This document shows, one piece after another, positions 25,837 to 34,574 of a stretch of DNA of 64,000 nucleotides. How positions within the stretch are numbered: position 1 is the stretch's first letter; each line of letters opens with the position of its first letter. The DNA is from Aquibacillus halophilus (GTDB lineage: Bacteria > Bacillota > Bacilli > Bacillales > Amphibacillaceae). The position numbers and the translations under genes are program-made. The notes beneath the pieces are model-generated. The model saw only the letters and a list, made by a program, of their open reading frames with translations, was not told where the DNA came from and made no database searches. The stretch covers positions 62,001 to 126,000 of the forward strand of contig NZ_WJNG01000009.1 of assembly GCF_009649745.1 (NCBI RefSeq), written 5' to 3'.

Positions 25837-26412
25837 ATGGAACAACTAAATGTAAATATCGTGTTGGATGCTAAAGGACTAGCTTGTCCAATGCCGATTG
25901 TAAAGACGAAAAAGGCAATGAAGGATGTAGAAGCGGGTCAAGTTATTGAAGTTCAAGCAACAGACAAAGGATCAAAGGCGGATATTCAAGCATGGGCGAA
26001 AAGCTCAGGTCATCAATATTTAGGTACAATTGAAGAAGCGGATGTATTAAAGCATTACCTGAGAAAGTCTTCAAATGATGAAACTATTGAAAAAAAACAT
26101 CCAAATGTGTCAAATAATGAAGAGCTAGAACAGAAACTAAAATCTGACGAAAACATCGTTGTGCTGGATGTAAGAGAAGCTGCAGAATTTGCTTTTAATC
26201 ACATTCCAAATGCAATTAGTATTCCATTAGGGGAATTAGAAAAACGTACTGGGGAATTAAACAAGGAAGATGAAATTTTTGTTATTTGTCGTACTGGTAG
26301 TAGAAGTGATCTTGCTTCTCAAAAATTAGCTGGATTAGGTTTTACTAAAGTAATCAATGTAGTACCAGGTATGAGCGAATGGTCTAAAGAAACTACTAGT
26401 ATTGAAGACTAA
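25837..26412 (+). CDS. yrkF: TusA-rhodanese fusion sulfurtransferase (YrkF-like)
   Basis: A 191-residue two-domain protein. Residues 8-76 are a TusA/SirA domain with LDAKGLACPMPIVKTKKAM (Cys17 in the CPMP motif). After a linker, residues 95-185 are a rhodanese domain with VVLDVREAAEFAFNHIPNA and active-site loop VICRTGSRSD (Cys151). Both cysteines can carry persulfide, so sulfur can pass within one chain, as in CstA-type multidomain proteins of persulfide stress operons. GAGGAGG precedes the ATG. Its TusA domain is very similar to the stand-alone TusA three genes downstream. Confidence 0.92.
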   Translation: MEQLNVNIVLDAKGLACPMPIVKTKKAMKDVEAGQVIEVQATDKGSKADIQAWAKSSGHQYLGTIEEADVLKHYLRKSSNDETIEKKHPNVSNNEELEQKLKSDENIVVLDVREAAEFAFNHIPNAISIPLGELEKRTGELNKEDEIFVICRTGSRSDLASQKLAGLGFTKVINVVPGMSEWSKETTSIED

Positions 26413-26501
26413 TAATATGGAATTTAAAGAAGTGAATGGTTAATTCTTCTCGAATTTGTCCAAAGTAATTATTAAACCGCATTTTTTTTTTTGAAAAAAT
26501 T

Positions 26502-26519
26502 AATACCTTAGGGGGTAAT
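26502..26519 (+). promoter_or_regulatory. Possible internal CstR-type site over the ribosome site
   Basis: AATACC-TTAG-GGGGTAAT is an imperfect ATACC/GGTAT-like repeat. It overlaps the GGGGG ribosome site of the following gene in a 111-base gap, so it may be only a ribosome site; an internal regulated start is possible. Confidence 0.35.
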
Positions 26520-26523
26520 AAAG

Positions 26524-27651
26524 GTGACCGTAAATATAATGACAGCAAAAGATGTAGCGAAAAAAGTTATTAATAAGGAAGAGTTGTTTATCTTAGATGT
26601 ACGTAACGAAGATGCTTTTGATGAGTGGAAAATTGAAGGGGATAACTTCAAACATTTCAATATTCCTTATTTTGAACTTTTAGATGGGGTGGAAGAAATT
26701 ATCGGAAAGATCCCTTCAAACAAGGACGTATTAGTTGCATGTGCTAAGGAAGGTTCGTCTGAAATGATAGCTGACATGCTTTCTGAGGAAGGTTTAACTG
26801 TTTCTTATCTACAAGGTGGTATGAAAGCTTGGAGTGAACATTTAGAGCCTATTAAAGTAGGGGACTTAACTGATGGTGGAGAGATCTATCAATTTGTTCG
26901 TATCGGAAAAGGATGTCTTTCTTACATGGTTATTTCAGATGGTGAAGCAGCGATTATTGATGCAACACGTATGACAGATATTTATCTTGAATTTGCTGAA
27001 AGTAAAGCTGTAAAAATCACAAATGTTTTTGATACGCACCTTCATGCCGATCACATCTCAGGAGGAAGAGAAATCGCAGAAAAAACAAATGCAACATACT
27101 GGTTACCTCCAAAAGATGCAACAGAAGTAACGTTTGACTATGCGGCATTAGAAGGTGGAAATGTTGTTACAATTGGTAACACTGCAATTGATATTTATGC
27201 ACTATACTCACCAGGACACACAAGTGGTTCAACATCATTTGTTATAGATGAAAAGTTCTTACTTTCTGGGGATATCTTATTTATTGATTCGATTGGAAGG
27301 CCTGATCTTGCTGGAATGGCAGATGATTGGGTGGGAGATCTAAGAGAAAGCTTATACACTCGCTATAAAGAATTATCTGAAGAATTGGTAGTTCTTCCAG
27401 CACACTTTATGATCATCAGTGAATTAAATGATGATGGTACTGTAGCAGTAAAACTAGGTGCGCTATTTGCGGAAAATCATGGTTTGAATATTAAAGATGA
27501 AAATGAATTCAGAAAATTAGTTACGGAGAATCTACCTCCACAACCAAATGCTTATCAAGAAATTCGTGAAACTAACATGGGTAAGATTAGACCTGAAGAA
27601 GAGAAACAAAGAGAAATGGAAATCGGACCAAATCGTTGTGCGGTTCGTTAA
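26524..27651 (+). CDS. yrkH: Rhodanese-persulfide dioxygenase fusion (YrkH/CstB-like)
   Basis: A 375-residue two-domain enzyme. The N-terminal rhodanese domain (1-107) has [14 protein letters not shown] and Cys73 in VACAKEGSS. The C-terminal metallo-beta-lactamase domain matches ETHE1-type persulfide dioxygenases: [24 protein letters not shown] and VVLPAHF, giving expected iron ligands H174, H232 and D250. It should oxidise low-molecular-weight persulfide to sulfite. Domain order is rhodanese first, unlike Staphylococcus CstB where the dioxygenase is N-terminal. It starts at GTG 8 bases after GGGGG. The sulfite could leave through the TauE/SafE permease two genes on. Confidence 0.9.
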   Translation: MTVNIMTAKDVAKKVINKEELFILDVRNEDAFDEWKIEGDNFKHFNIPYFELLDGVEEIIGKIPSNKDVLVACAKEGSSEMIADMLSEEGLTVSYLQGGMKAWSEHLEPIKVGDLTDGGEIYQFVRIGKGCLSYMVISDGEAAIIDATRMTDIYLEFAESKAVKITNVFDTHLHADHISGGREIAEKTNATYWLPPKDATEVTFDYAALEGGNVVTIGNTAIDIYALYSPGHTSGSTSFVIDEKFLLSGDILFIDSIGRPDLAGMADDWVGDLRESLYTRYKELSEELVVLPAHFMIISELNDDGTVAVKLGALFAENHGLNIKDENEFRKLVTENLPPQPNAYQEIRETNMGKIRPEEEKQREMEIGPNRCAVR

Positions 27652-27678
27652 ATTATAAAAATTGAGGAGGAAGTTGGA

Positions 27679-27906
27679 ATGGAAATAGCAAAATTACTAG
27701 ATGCAAAAGGACTTGCATGTCCAATGCCAATCGTAAAAACAAAAAAAGCAATGAATGACTTAGAGCCTGGTGAAATATTAGAAATTCATGCAACCGATAA
27801 AGGAGCAAAAAGCGACCTAACAGCTTGGGCAAAGTCCGGTGGACATGAATTGTTGAAAGATTCCGAGGAGAATGGTGTATTAATGTTTTGGATTAAGAAA
27901 GGATAA
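27679..27906 (+). CDS. yrkI: TusA-like sulfur carrier (YrkI-like)
   Basis: A 75-residue single-domain TusA/SirA protein, KLLDAKGLACPMPIVKTKKAM with Cys14 as persulfide carrier. It is closely similar to the N-terminal domain of the YrkF-like fusion, so one probably arose from the other. GAGGAGG precedes the ATG, 27 bases behind the dioxygenase gene. Role: soluble sulfur relay in the same pathway. Confidence 0.92.
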   Translation: MEIAKLLDAKGLACPMPIVKTKKAMNDLEPGEILEIHATDKGAKSDLTAWAKSGGHELLKDSEENGVLMFWIKKG

Positions 27907-28011
27907 TATTCTTAAATTTGGCTCGTCTGCAGAAATACAGGTTAAGAAAACCATTTTGTGTGGCACTGTATAACTGACAGGACGGGCCACTTTTATGAAG
28001 GAGGGAAGGAA

Positions 28012-28788
28012 ATGGATTTTGGATTTATTATTACTATTTTCTTAATCGGATTTATTGGTTCATATATTTCTGGAATGTTAGGTATTGGTGGATCCATCAT
28101 AAAATATCCAATGCTCTTATATATTCCACCTTTATTTGGTTTAGCGGCATTTACTGCCCACGAGGTTTCAGGTATTAGCGCTGTTCAGGTGCTTTTTGCA
28201 TCAATTGGTGGTGTATGGGCATATCGAAAAGGTGGTTACCTCAATAAGCAGTTGATTATCTGTATGGGGGCCAGCATTTTAATTGGAAGTTTTGTAGGAG
28301 GATATGGATCAAGACTACTTCCGGAGGCAGGTATTAATCTTACGTATGGAATATTAGCGATAATTGCTGCAGTTATGATGTTTATCCCTAAAAAGGGAAT
28401 TGACGATATTCCTTTTGATCAAGTGAAGTTTAACAAATGGCTGGCTACATCCCTCGCTCTAGTTGTAGGTCTTGGGGCGGGTATTGTGGGAGCAGCAGGT
28501 GCATTTTTACTGGTACCAATTATGCTCGTTGTACTAAAAATTCCTACCCGAATGACCATTGCATCATCCTTAGCAATCACCTTCATTTCGTCGATAGGTG
28601 CAACAGTAGGAAAGGTCAGCACTGGGCAAGTGGAGTATTTTCCAGCTGTTATTATGATTATCGCTAGTATCATAGCATCCCCACTTGGAGCAGTGACTGG
28701 TAAAAAGGTAAATACAAAAGCATTACAGGTAATTCTAGCTGTTTTAATTGCTGGAACAGCGATTAAAATCTGGATGGATATTTTGTAA
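28012..28788 (+). CDS. yrkJ: TauE/SafE family permease (YrkJ-like)
   Basis: A 258-residue membrane protein with about eight helices in two related halves ([21 protein letters not shown] and [20 protein letters not shown]), the signature of TauE/SafE sulfite/organosulfonate exporters. At the end of a persulfide oxidation operon it probably exports sulfite or thiosulfate. ATG 28012 follows AAGGAGGGAAGG; a longer frame from 27958 lacks a ribosome site. Last clear gene of the operon. Confidence 0.87.
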   Translation: MDFGFIITIFLIGFIGSYISGMLGIGGSIIKYPMLLYIPPLFGLAAFTAHEVSGISAVQVLFASIGGVWAYRKGGYLNKQLIICMGASILIGSFVGGYGSRLLPEAGINLTYGILAIIAAVMMFIPKKGIDDIPFDQVKFNKWLATSLALVVGLGAGIVGAAGAFLLVPIMLVVLKIPTRMTIASSLAITFISSIGATVGKVSTGQVEYFPAVIMIIASIIASPLGAVTGKKVNTKALQVILAVLIAGTAIKIWMDIL

Positions 28789-28848
28789 GATGAAACATCA
28801 AACTAGATTAATGAATTTAATCATCATTAATACATGTTCAAATTAGTA

Positions 28849-29100
28849 TTTCTACGTATTTTGGGGGAAATGAAACGGATTTTACAACCTAGTGGTCAAC
28901 TGCTTTTATTTGAATGGGAAGTTATTGATACTGAAGCAGGACGACCACTCCATGAAAGTTCCTTCTGATAAAATGAGTGAAATTGTGAGGGAATATGGGT
29001 TGATACAGAAATTATTCAGTTAAATCCAGCAAATTATGTCGCGAAGGCTTTTACAAATGAAGTATTAGAGAACGGAAATTGTATGGACTATCCCAACTAA
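28849..29100 (+). pseudogene. Methyltransferase C-terminal remnant
   Basis: Three consecutive frames give EMKRILQPSGQLLLFEWEV and IDTEAGRPLHE, then PSDKMSEIVREYG, then TEIIQLNPANYVAKAF and NEVLENGNCMDYPN before TAA. Joined, this is the last third of a class I SAM methyltransferase (RxLxPGGxL-type motif). The N-terminal part with the SAM motif is gone, so it is a truncated and frameshifted gene. Confidence 0.65.
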
Positions 29101-29164
29101 TTAATATGTTCCTGCCAGGAGTAGCTTTTGTGGTAACTATCTTGAATCTTAGTTTTTATAAAAA
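29091..29164 (+). pseudogene. Possible remnant of a small membrane protein upstream of DUF302
   Basis: One frame reads SQLINMFLPGVAFVVTIL and NLSFYKK, which resembles SQKLLFLAGTGFVIYSVTLKLY encoded upstream of the second DUF302 gene (63187-63285). There is no ribosome site for it here, and it runs into the DUF302 ribosome site, so it looks like a degraded copy. Confidence 0.35.
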
Positions 29165-29178
29165 AAGGAGGATAAATT

Positions 29179-29562
29179 ATGTTTCATTATACAGTCGAGA
29201 CTAATAAATCAATGGAAAATGCAATCCAATCGTTGGAGAAAAGCTTAAAAGAGGAACAGTTTGGGGTCCTATGGCAATTTGATATAAAAGATAAACTACA
29301 AGAAAAAGGGCTTGATTTTAATCAAAACTATATGGTTCTTGAGGTTTGTAATCCACATGAGGCGCAACGCGTATTATCTCAAAATTTGATGGTTGGATAT
29401 TTTCTACCTTGCAAGATTGTAGTTTATGAAGATTCAGGAAAGACGAAGATAGGCATGCCAAAACCTACTGCACTTATTCAAATGGTCAATGACGAATCGA
29501 TTAAAGAATTAGCCAAAGACATTGAAGAACGACTAATTACTTGCATTGATAATAGCATCTAA
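29179..29562 (+). CDS. DUF302 family protein (copy 1)
   Basis: A 127-residue soluble protein of the DUF302 family (FHYTVETNKSMENAIQSLEKSLKEEQFGVLWQFD; VLEVCNPHEAQRVLSQN; YFLPCKIVVYED). Two cysteines in conserved positions (VCNP and LPCKI) could bind a ligand or metal. Function is unknown; DUF302 genes are often found with sulfur and metal stress genes. It sits behind the persulfide operon and is about 85% identical by eye to the DUF302 protein at 63325-63708, with a related terminator as well. AAGGAGG precedes the ATG. Confidence 0.88.
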   Translation: MFHYTVETNKSMENAIQSLEKSLKEEQFGVLWQFDIKDKLQEKGLDFNQNYMVLEVCNPHEAQRVLSQNLMVGYFLPCKIVVYEDSGKTKIGMPKPTALIQMVNDESIKELAKDIEERLITCIDNSI

Positions 29563-29563
29563 C

Positions 29564-29608
29564 AAAAAAGAACGATAAAGGCTGAAAAGTCTTCATCGTT
29601 CTTTTTTT
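29564..29608 (+). terminator. Terminator of DUF302 copy 1
   Basis: AAAAAAGAACGAT / ATCGTTCTTTTTTT with an 18-base loop. The stem sequence resembles that behind DUF302 copy 2. Confidence 0.88.
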
Positions 29609-29762
29609 AGGCAAGGTTAATTGCTATAAATATTCCTTATATAGATTGATTGCGATAAAAATGGTGAGGAAATCTTTCACTTAGCATGGCTGATCGCCCC
29701 TTGAGTCATAGCAAAATTCTAATCATCGGGAAAGATTTTACAAAACCTATCCATCTATAAAT

Positions 29763-30383
29763 TTAACTAAATAGACCGTTCCAAAAGAAAGTCATAATTT
29801 GTTCTGATGTTTCATCAATAGATGGAAAAATTGTCGTGTTATCTGTGTTTTTATAATTACCTACTCTTAACAAAGATATATAAGTGTGTGCTGCAAAGGT
29901 TGGATTTATCTCACTAATTTCTCCATTGTCGATTGCATTTACAAATGCTTCTTCAATTGCCTTGTACATATTTTCTTCTGCTTCTTGCATTTTTTTTATT
30001 TGATCAGAGGATAAAGAATTTTTCGTCTCACGCATAAATCCATCCAGATCAATGTCAACAGTAGCCCTGAGGTGTGCTTGGGTAACTTTTAGCAGGCGTC
30101 CATACAACGGGGAATCCTCTAATAACATAGCTCGCATGCGTTCACGAATCCTAAACATCATCTGAACCATGGCTTCTGTAAATAATTCTGCTTTGCTATC
30201 ATAATAGTAATATACAGTAGCCTTTGTCACGTTGCATTTTTTTGCAATATCGTCTACAGATACGTCCTGGTAACCATTAGCTAAAAAAAGATAGGTAGCA
30301 GTTTGGAGAATAATTTCATTGGTTGGCTGTTTCAATTCACTAGAACGAGGTCTACCAAGTGAACGTTTTTTTTTGGCTTTCAA
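29763..30383 (-). CDS. TetR-family transcriptional regulator
   Basis: A 206-residue repressor. After a basic leader (KAKKKRSLGRPRSS) the helix-turn-helix reads VSVDDIAKKCNVTKATVYYYYDSKAELF; the rest is an all-helical ligand domain. It starts at TTG, 9 bases after AAGGAGAG. It is divergent from an MMPL exporter gene, and the shared 170-base region carries a palindrome over the exporter promoter, so it probably represses the exporter until a ligand binds. Confidence 0.9.
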   Translation of the reverse strand: MKAKKKRSLGRPRSSELKQPTNEIILQTATYLFLANGYQDVSVDDIAKKCNVTKATVYYYYDSKAELFTEAMVQMMFRIRERMRAMLLEDSPLYGRLLKVTQAHLRATVDIDLDGFMRETKNSLSSDQIKKMQEAEENMYKAIEEAFVNAIDNGEISEINPTFAAHTYISLLRVGNYKNTDNTTIFPSIDETSEQIMTFFWNGLFS

Positions 30384-30449
30384 AATTATTCTCTCCTTGT
30401 TGATTCATTAGATTTAAGTATATCATATTTGAGCTTTAATCGATTATTC

Positions 30450-30486
30450 TTGATAATTAACTAACTAGTATATATAATTTGTTAGT
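30450..30486 (+). promoter_or_regulatory. MMPL promoter overlapped by TetR-type operator
   Basis: TTGATA and TATAAT are separated by 17 bases (30450-30455, 30473-30478). The inverted repeat ACTAAC (30460-30465) / GTTAGT (30481-30486) brackets the -10 element, a layout suited to repression by the divergently encoded TetR protein. Confidence 0.65.
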
Positions 30487-30552
30487 AATAGAAATTTTCC
30501 AATAATAATGAATTAGTAAAAACGATTGAATCGTTGTGAAGGGGAGACATCT

Positions 30553-32781
30553 GTGAATAATTTATTGAATAAATGGGGAAATATAGTCGCAAATTCTAAA
30601 AGTCGATGGATTACATTAGTCTTGTGGATTGGGCTTGTTGCTCTGTTATCAACTGTTTGGCCACAAGTAAATGATGAAGAGTCTGGTTCGAACAACTTGT
30701 TGCCAGATGATGCCATGTCAGTGGAGGCATCAAAGATTATGGAAGAACAGTTTCCAGATGATAGTGGAGTGCCATTATTACTAGTATGGCAACGCCAAGG
30801 TGGGTTAACTGAAACTGACTTTGAGTCCGTACAAACCCTATACAAAGAACTAAAATCTGATTCATTAAATCATCAGTCAATGGTTCCTGACTTTGGGAAT
30901 ATTCCTATTCAAGCATTAATGCAATCTGCATCTAGTGATGGGGAAGCGTTGACAACACCTGTGTTTTTTAAAGAAAGCGCCTCAACAGAAGAACTACAAC
31001 AGTCACTGGTAGTTCTAAAAGAAAACATAACAAGTCTAATGGAAACAGATCCCTTTAATGGAGACGTTTCAGATGAAGGGTTACACGTCCGTTTTACGGG
31101 CCCGATAGGAATTCAGACAGATTCAACTGAATTGTTTAGCCAAGCAGATGTTACATTACTCATTGCTACTGTATTGCTAGTTTTGGTACTTCTTATCGTA
31201 TTGTACCGCTCCCCAATTTTGGCCGTAGTACCGCTTGTCGGGGTCGGATTTGCGTATGGATTAATTAGTCCAATGCTTGGGTTTATGGCAAGTAGAGGTT
31301 GGATTGTTGTTGATGCACAGGCAATATCCATTATGACAGTTCTATTGTTTGGTGCAGGAACTGACTATTGCTTGTTCCTAGTTTCTAGATATCGAGATGA
31401 ATTGCAACTAGAACCTAATAAATACAAAGCACTTCAACTTGCTATCGCTAATTCTGGCGGTGCAATTATGATGAGTGCTCTAACGACAATGTTGGGACTA
31501 TTAACTTTATCGCTTGCTCAGTATGCTTCCTATGATCGTTTTGCCGTTCCATTTAGTCTGGCGATATTTATGATGGCGATAGCAGTCATGACTCTGTTAC
31601 CTGCAATTCTTGCATTGTTAGGTAGGGTGGCCTTTTTCCCTTTCATTCCGAGAACTGAGAAAATGACAAAGGAATTGGAGAAAAAGAAAGGAAAACCTGT
31701 CCGACATCCGAAGCAGAGGAGTCGGTTCAGCATAGCTACTGGACGTTTGGTTACGGAAAAACCTTGGCAGATTATCATAATATGTATGATATTTTTAGGT
31801 GGGCTTGCGTTATTCGTTCCAAAAATTGAGTACACATACGGTGTGCTCGACTCATTCCCAGAGGATATGCCGTCCCGTGAAGGGTTTGCAATCATTGCTG
31901 AACATTATCCAGCTGGTGAAATAGCACCGGTTCAATTGATTGTTGATACAGGTGATAAGGATATTGAACTAAAGGAAATACTTGCATCTAATTCAATAGT
32001 AGAAAATATCAGTGATCTGAGAACTGGTAAAGGTAATCCTAATGTTATCGAATACACAATCACGCTATCTGTTGATCCTTACTCGAATCAAGCTGTTTCA
32101 CAGATTCCAGAGTTAAGAACTACTGTTACTGAAGTGCTTGACCAAGCGGGTATTGAAAATGCAAGTGAACGTGTTTGGTTAGGTGGAGAAACAGCTACTT
32201 TGTATGATACGGAAGAGATAACGAGTCGTGATCAAAGTATTATTATCCCAGTTGTACTTGTTATCATTGCCACCTTATTATTGATATATCTACGCTCGAT
32301 TATTGCAATGATTTATCTTCTCCTAACTGTTGTCCTTTCGTATTTGTCCGCATTAGGACTAGGATGGTTGCTAATACATTATGGTATGGGTGCAGAAGCT
32401 ATGCAAGGTTTGATTCCGCTCTATGCATTTGTATTTTTAGTGGCACTTGGAGGAGATTATAATATCTTTATGATTTCAAGTATCTGGAAAAACAGAAGGC
32501 ATATGCCACTGAAAAAGGCTATTTCTGAAGGCGTTGGTGAAACGAGCAGTGTAATTACCTCAGCCGGTTTAATTTTAGCAGGTACATTTTCCGTCTTGGC
32601 TGTACTTCCTCTACAGGTTTTGGTGCAGTTTGGTACTGTAACAGCCATCGGGATTTTGTTGGACACCTTTATTGTAAGGCCGTTACTTGTTCCAGCTATA
32701 ACAACTGTACTTGGAAAATATGCCTTCTGGCCAGGTATGCTTTGGAAGAAAGAAGAAGTTGATAAGCAAAGTGGTAGTTGA
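30553..32781 (+). CDS. MMPL/RND-type exporter (YdfJ-like)
   Basis: A 742-residue membrane transporter with the MMPL plan: a helix near the N-terminus, an extracellular loop, five helices (ATVLLVLVLLIVLYRSPILAVVPLVGVGFAYG; GAGTDYCLFLVSRYRDEL), then a second loop and six more helices with ALGGDYNIFMISSIW. The paired GTDY/GGDY motifs carry the aspartates of the proton relay. Substrates are usually lipids or hydrophobic drugs. I start at GTG 30553, 6 bases after GGGGAG; a TTG at 30526 lacks a ribosome site. TetR-controlled drug-efflux type unit. Confidence 0.9.
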   Translation: MNNLLNKWGNIVANSKSRWITLVLWIGLVALLSTVWPQVNDEESGSNNLLPDDAMSVEASKIMEEQFPDDSGVPLLLVWQRQGGLTETDFESVQTLYKELKSDSLNHQSMVPDFGNIPIQALMQSASSDGEALTTPVFFKESASTEELQQSLVVLKENITSLMETDPFNGDVSDEGLHVRFTGPIGIQTDSTELFSQADVTLLIATVLLVLVLLIVLYRSPILAVVPLVGVGFAYGLISPMLGFMASRGWIVVDAQAISIMTVLLFGAGTDYCLFLVSRYRDELQLEPNKYKALQLAIANSGGAIMMSALTTMLGLLTLSLAQYASYDRFAVPFSLAIFMMAIAVMTLLPAILALLGRVAFFPFIPRTEKMTKELEKKKGKPVRHPKQRSRFSIATGRLVTEKPWQIIIICMIFLGGLALFVPKIEYTYGVLDSFPEDMPSREGFAIIAEHYPAGEIAPVQLIVDTGDKDIELKEILASNSIVENISDLRTGKGNPNVIEYTITLSVDPYSNQAVSQIPELRTTVTEVLDQAGIENASERVWLGGETATLYDTEEITSRDQSIIIPVVLVIIATLLLIYLRSIIAMIYLLLTVVLSYLSALGLGWLLIHYGMGAEAMQGLIPLYAFVFLVALGGDYNIFMISSIWKNRRHMPLKKAISEGVGETSSVITSAGLILAGTFSVLAVLPLQVLVQFGTVTAIGILLDTFIVRPLLVPAITTVLGKYAFWPGMLWKKEEVDKQSGS

Positions 32782-32866
32782 AGAAGAAATTAGAATTTCA
32801 ATATGTATAACAAATTGTAAAGAAAAATAGATCTGTCAGGTTAGACGTTATAAGACTAGCCACTTT

Positions 32867-32907
32867 AATGCTAAATCCTATGTAAAAGTGGGTTTTAGCA
32901 TTTTTTA
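32867..32907. terminator. Convergent terminator
   Basis: AATGCTAAA-T-CC / GG-T-TTTAGCATT followed by TTTTT, between the exporter and the next minus-strand gene. Confidence 0.8.
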
Positions 32908-32914
32908 TTGGTAC

Positions 32915-33421
32915 TTATTTCATGTCACTAATGTTCACATTGAATATAGTTAACAATGTGATTATAAAAATAGTAGATATCACCCAAGCTAACAGAGGTC
33001 TTTTATGGTGAGTCGGTAGAATAAAGAAAATCATACCTGAAAATAAAGCAGACCACCATATATTCCAACCATTATAGAATTTAATAAAACCTAATCTAAA
33101 GTTTAAGTATTCGGTTGCCAAATATATAATTAACCATAACAAAAACCAAAAAAAACGTTGCTTCCAACCGTTAGGGAACCTCCCTAAATAAATCAATACT
33201 GTTGCAAAGTAAATAGTAGTCATATATAAAAGTGATATTATTGTATGATTAGGGAGAATTAGATCGTTCAAAAGCCACATTGGTTTATTAAAAAGTAAAA
33301 AATTATATAATAAATCTCCAATCATAAAAAAGAGAAATGTGGGATAATACCTTCTCCAATTTCTCCAATCGCCCCAAATGAACCCCGCTATAATATAGAA
33401 CACACTCACTAAAATATACAT
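32915..33421 (-). CDS. CBO0543-like membrane protein
   Basis: A 168-residue membrane protein with five hydrophobic helices. The motif IWGDWRNWRRYYPTFLFFMIGDLLYNFLLF matches a family of small Bacillus/Clostridium membrane proteins called CBO0543. Function unknown. It stands alone, with no clear ribosome site at the ATG 33421 (only AAGGATTGG), so the start is less certain. The 268 bases upstream show no recognisable element. Confidence 0.72.
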   Translation of the reverse strand: MYILVSVFYIIAGFIWGDWRNWRRYYPTFLFFMIGDLLYNFLLFNKPMWLLNDLILPNHTIISLLYMTTIYFATVLIYLGRFPNGWKQRFFWFLLWLIIYLATEYLNFRLGFIKFYNGWNIWWSALFSGMIFFILPTHHKRPLLAWVISTIFIITLLTIFNVNISDMK

Positions 33422-33689
33422 GATACCAATCCTTAAGATAAGGCATTATCTCCGTTTATCGAGTATAAACACAGCTTTAATGGTTGATGCTTGTAAACTT
33501 TTGACTGATGTAATAGTACTTATATTTGCCATAAAAAGTTAACATCATTAAGATATTATGTGCCAACTAAAGGAACAGTATTCTAGTGTATAGTGACCAC
33601 AATTCAATTTAATTGTAGTCGAAAATGGTTACCATTAATTTTTCAAAGATGTTAACTGGACATTACCCACTTTAACATCTCATTTTAAG

Positions 33690-34403
33690 CTAAACACAAC
33701 ACCTAAATATACGATAACCTAGTATATCCTTGTAGGTATCAGTTAATTGTTCATGTTTCTCGAGAATTTGAATTAGTTCCTCATCTATATTTTCGGAAAG
33801 CGAGAAATCAGCAGCATTTTGTACATTATTCTCGTCAAATTGTTGTCCGAAAGTATCTATGCTTATATGTTTAAAACCAGCTTGTTTAAATAGATTGATC
33901 CATTCAGATTCAGTTAGTAATTGGGAAATTCCATAAAAATCGATAATTGGTTTCGATTCGTCCTCAGAAATTTTTTTGTCAATTACCATTTCAATTGCAA
34001 GTAATAACCCACTATGCTTTAACACTCTTTTATACTCAGGAACTGTTAACGACACATTTGTAAATGACGTAACCGATTCTGATAAGATAATGTCAAATAC
34101 TCCATCATCAAAAGGTAAATACTCAACACTCCCATGTACAGTATTGATTGGTAGTTGTAGGGATGAAAACCTTTTTTTTGCTTTGTCTAACATAATTGTG
34201 TTGGAATCTATAGAAGTAACATCACATCCATATTGTTTGGCTAAAAATGCAGAGGTTTGCCCTGTTCCGCAACCAACATCAAGAACTGACTTTGTTTCGT
34301 CGATAACTTCCTTTGATAACATATCTTTTGTAAGTTGAAGTCCTCCAGGATGGGCTCCCCCAACCCCGAATAATGCCAAACAATCAAGATAAGTGTATTC
34401 CAA
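33690..34403 (-). CDS. Class I SAM-dependent methyltransferase
   Basis: A 237-residue methyltransferase. Motif I is SVLDVGCGTGQTSAFLA, motif II SIDSNTIMLDKA, and motif IV FDIILSESVTSF. The early segment LALFGVGGAHPGGLQLT is distinctive and seen in a group of uncharacterised Bacillus methyltransferases. The start is TTG at 34403 after a GGGGCGGGG stretch, a weak match to a ribosome site. It is divergent from the DUF2268 gene. Substrate unknown. Confidence 0.83.
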   Translation of the reverse strand: MEYTYLDCLALFGVGGAHPGGLQLTKDMLSKEVIDETKSVLDVGCGTGQTSAFLAKQYGCDVTSIDSNTIMLDKAKKRFSSLQLPINTVHGSVEYLPFDDGVFDIILSESVTSFTNVSLTVPEYKRVLKHSGLLLAIEMVIDKKISEDESKPIIDFYGISQLLTESEWINLFKQAGFKHISIDTFGQQFDENNVQNAADFSLSENIDEELIQILEKHEQLTDTYKDILGYRIFRCCV

Positions 34404-34574
34404 AATTAGCCCCGCCCCGTTGTTAATATTTATGATATTCTATGTAACTAGAAACAATTGGTCACTTTCTTAATAAAAAGTTAGCTTTAATATTAAACAT
34501 AATAAGGAATGTAACGTATATCAGATAAAATACATATCGTAAATTAGATTACTGTAAAATCAGAGGTGTCCAAT

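Noticed and set aside
24597-27906. Possible further UGA-for-Cys codons in the rhodanese and TusA genes
   Set aside because: All active-site cysteines there are encoded by ordinary Cys codons (TGT/TGC), so there is no case for selenocysteine in these genes.
28849-29100. UGA-UAA in the methyltransferase remnant as another selenocysteine site
   Set aside because: Homologous coding resumes in a different frame, and the position is not a conserved cysteine; frameshift decay explains it.
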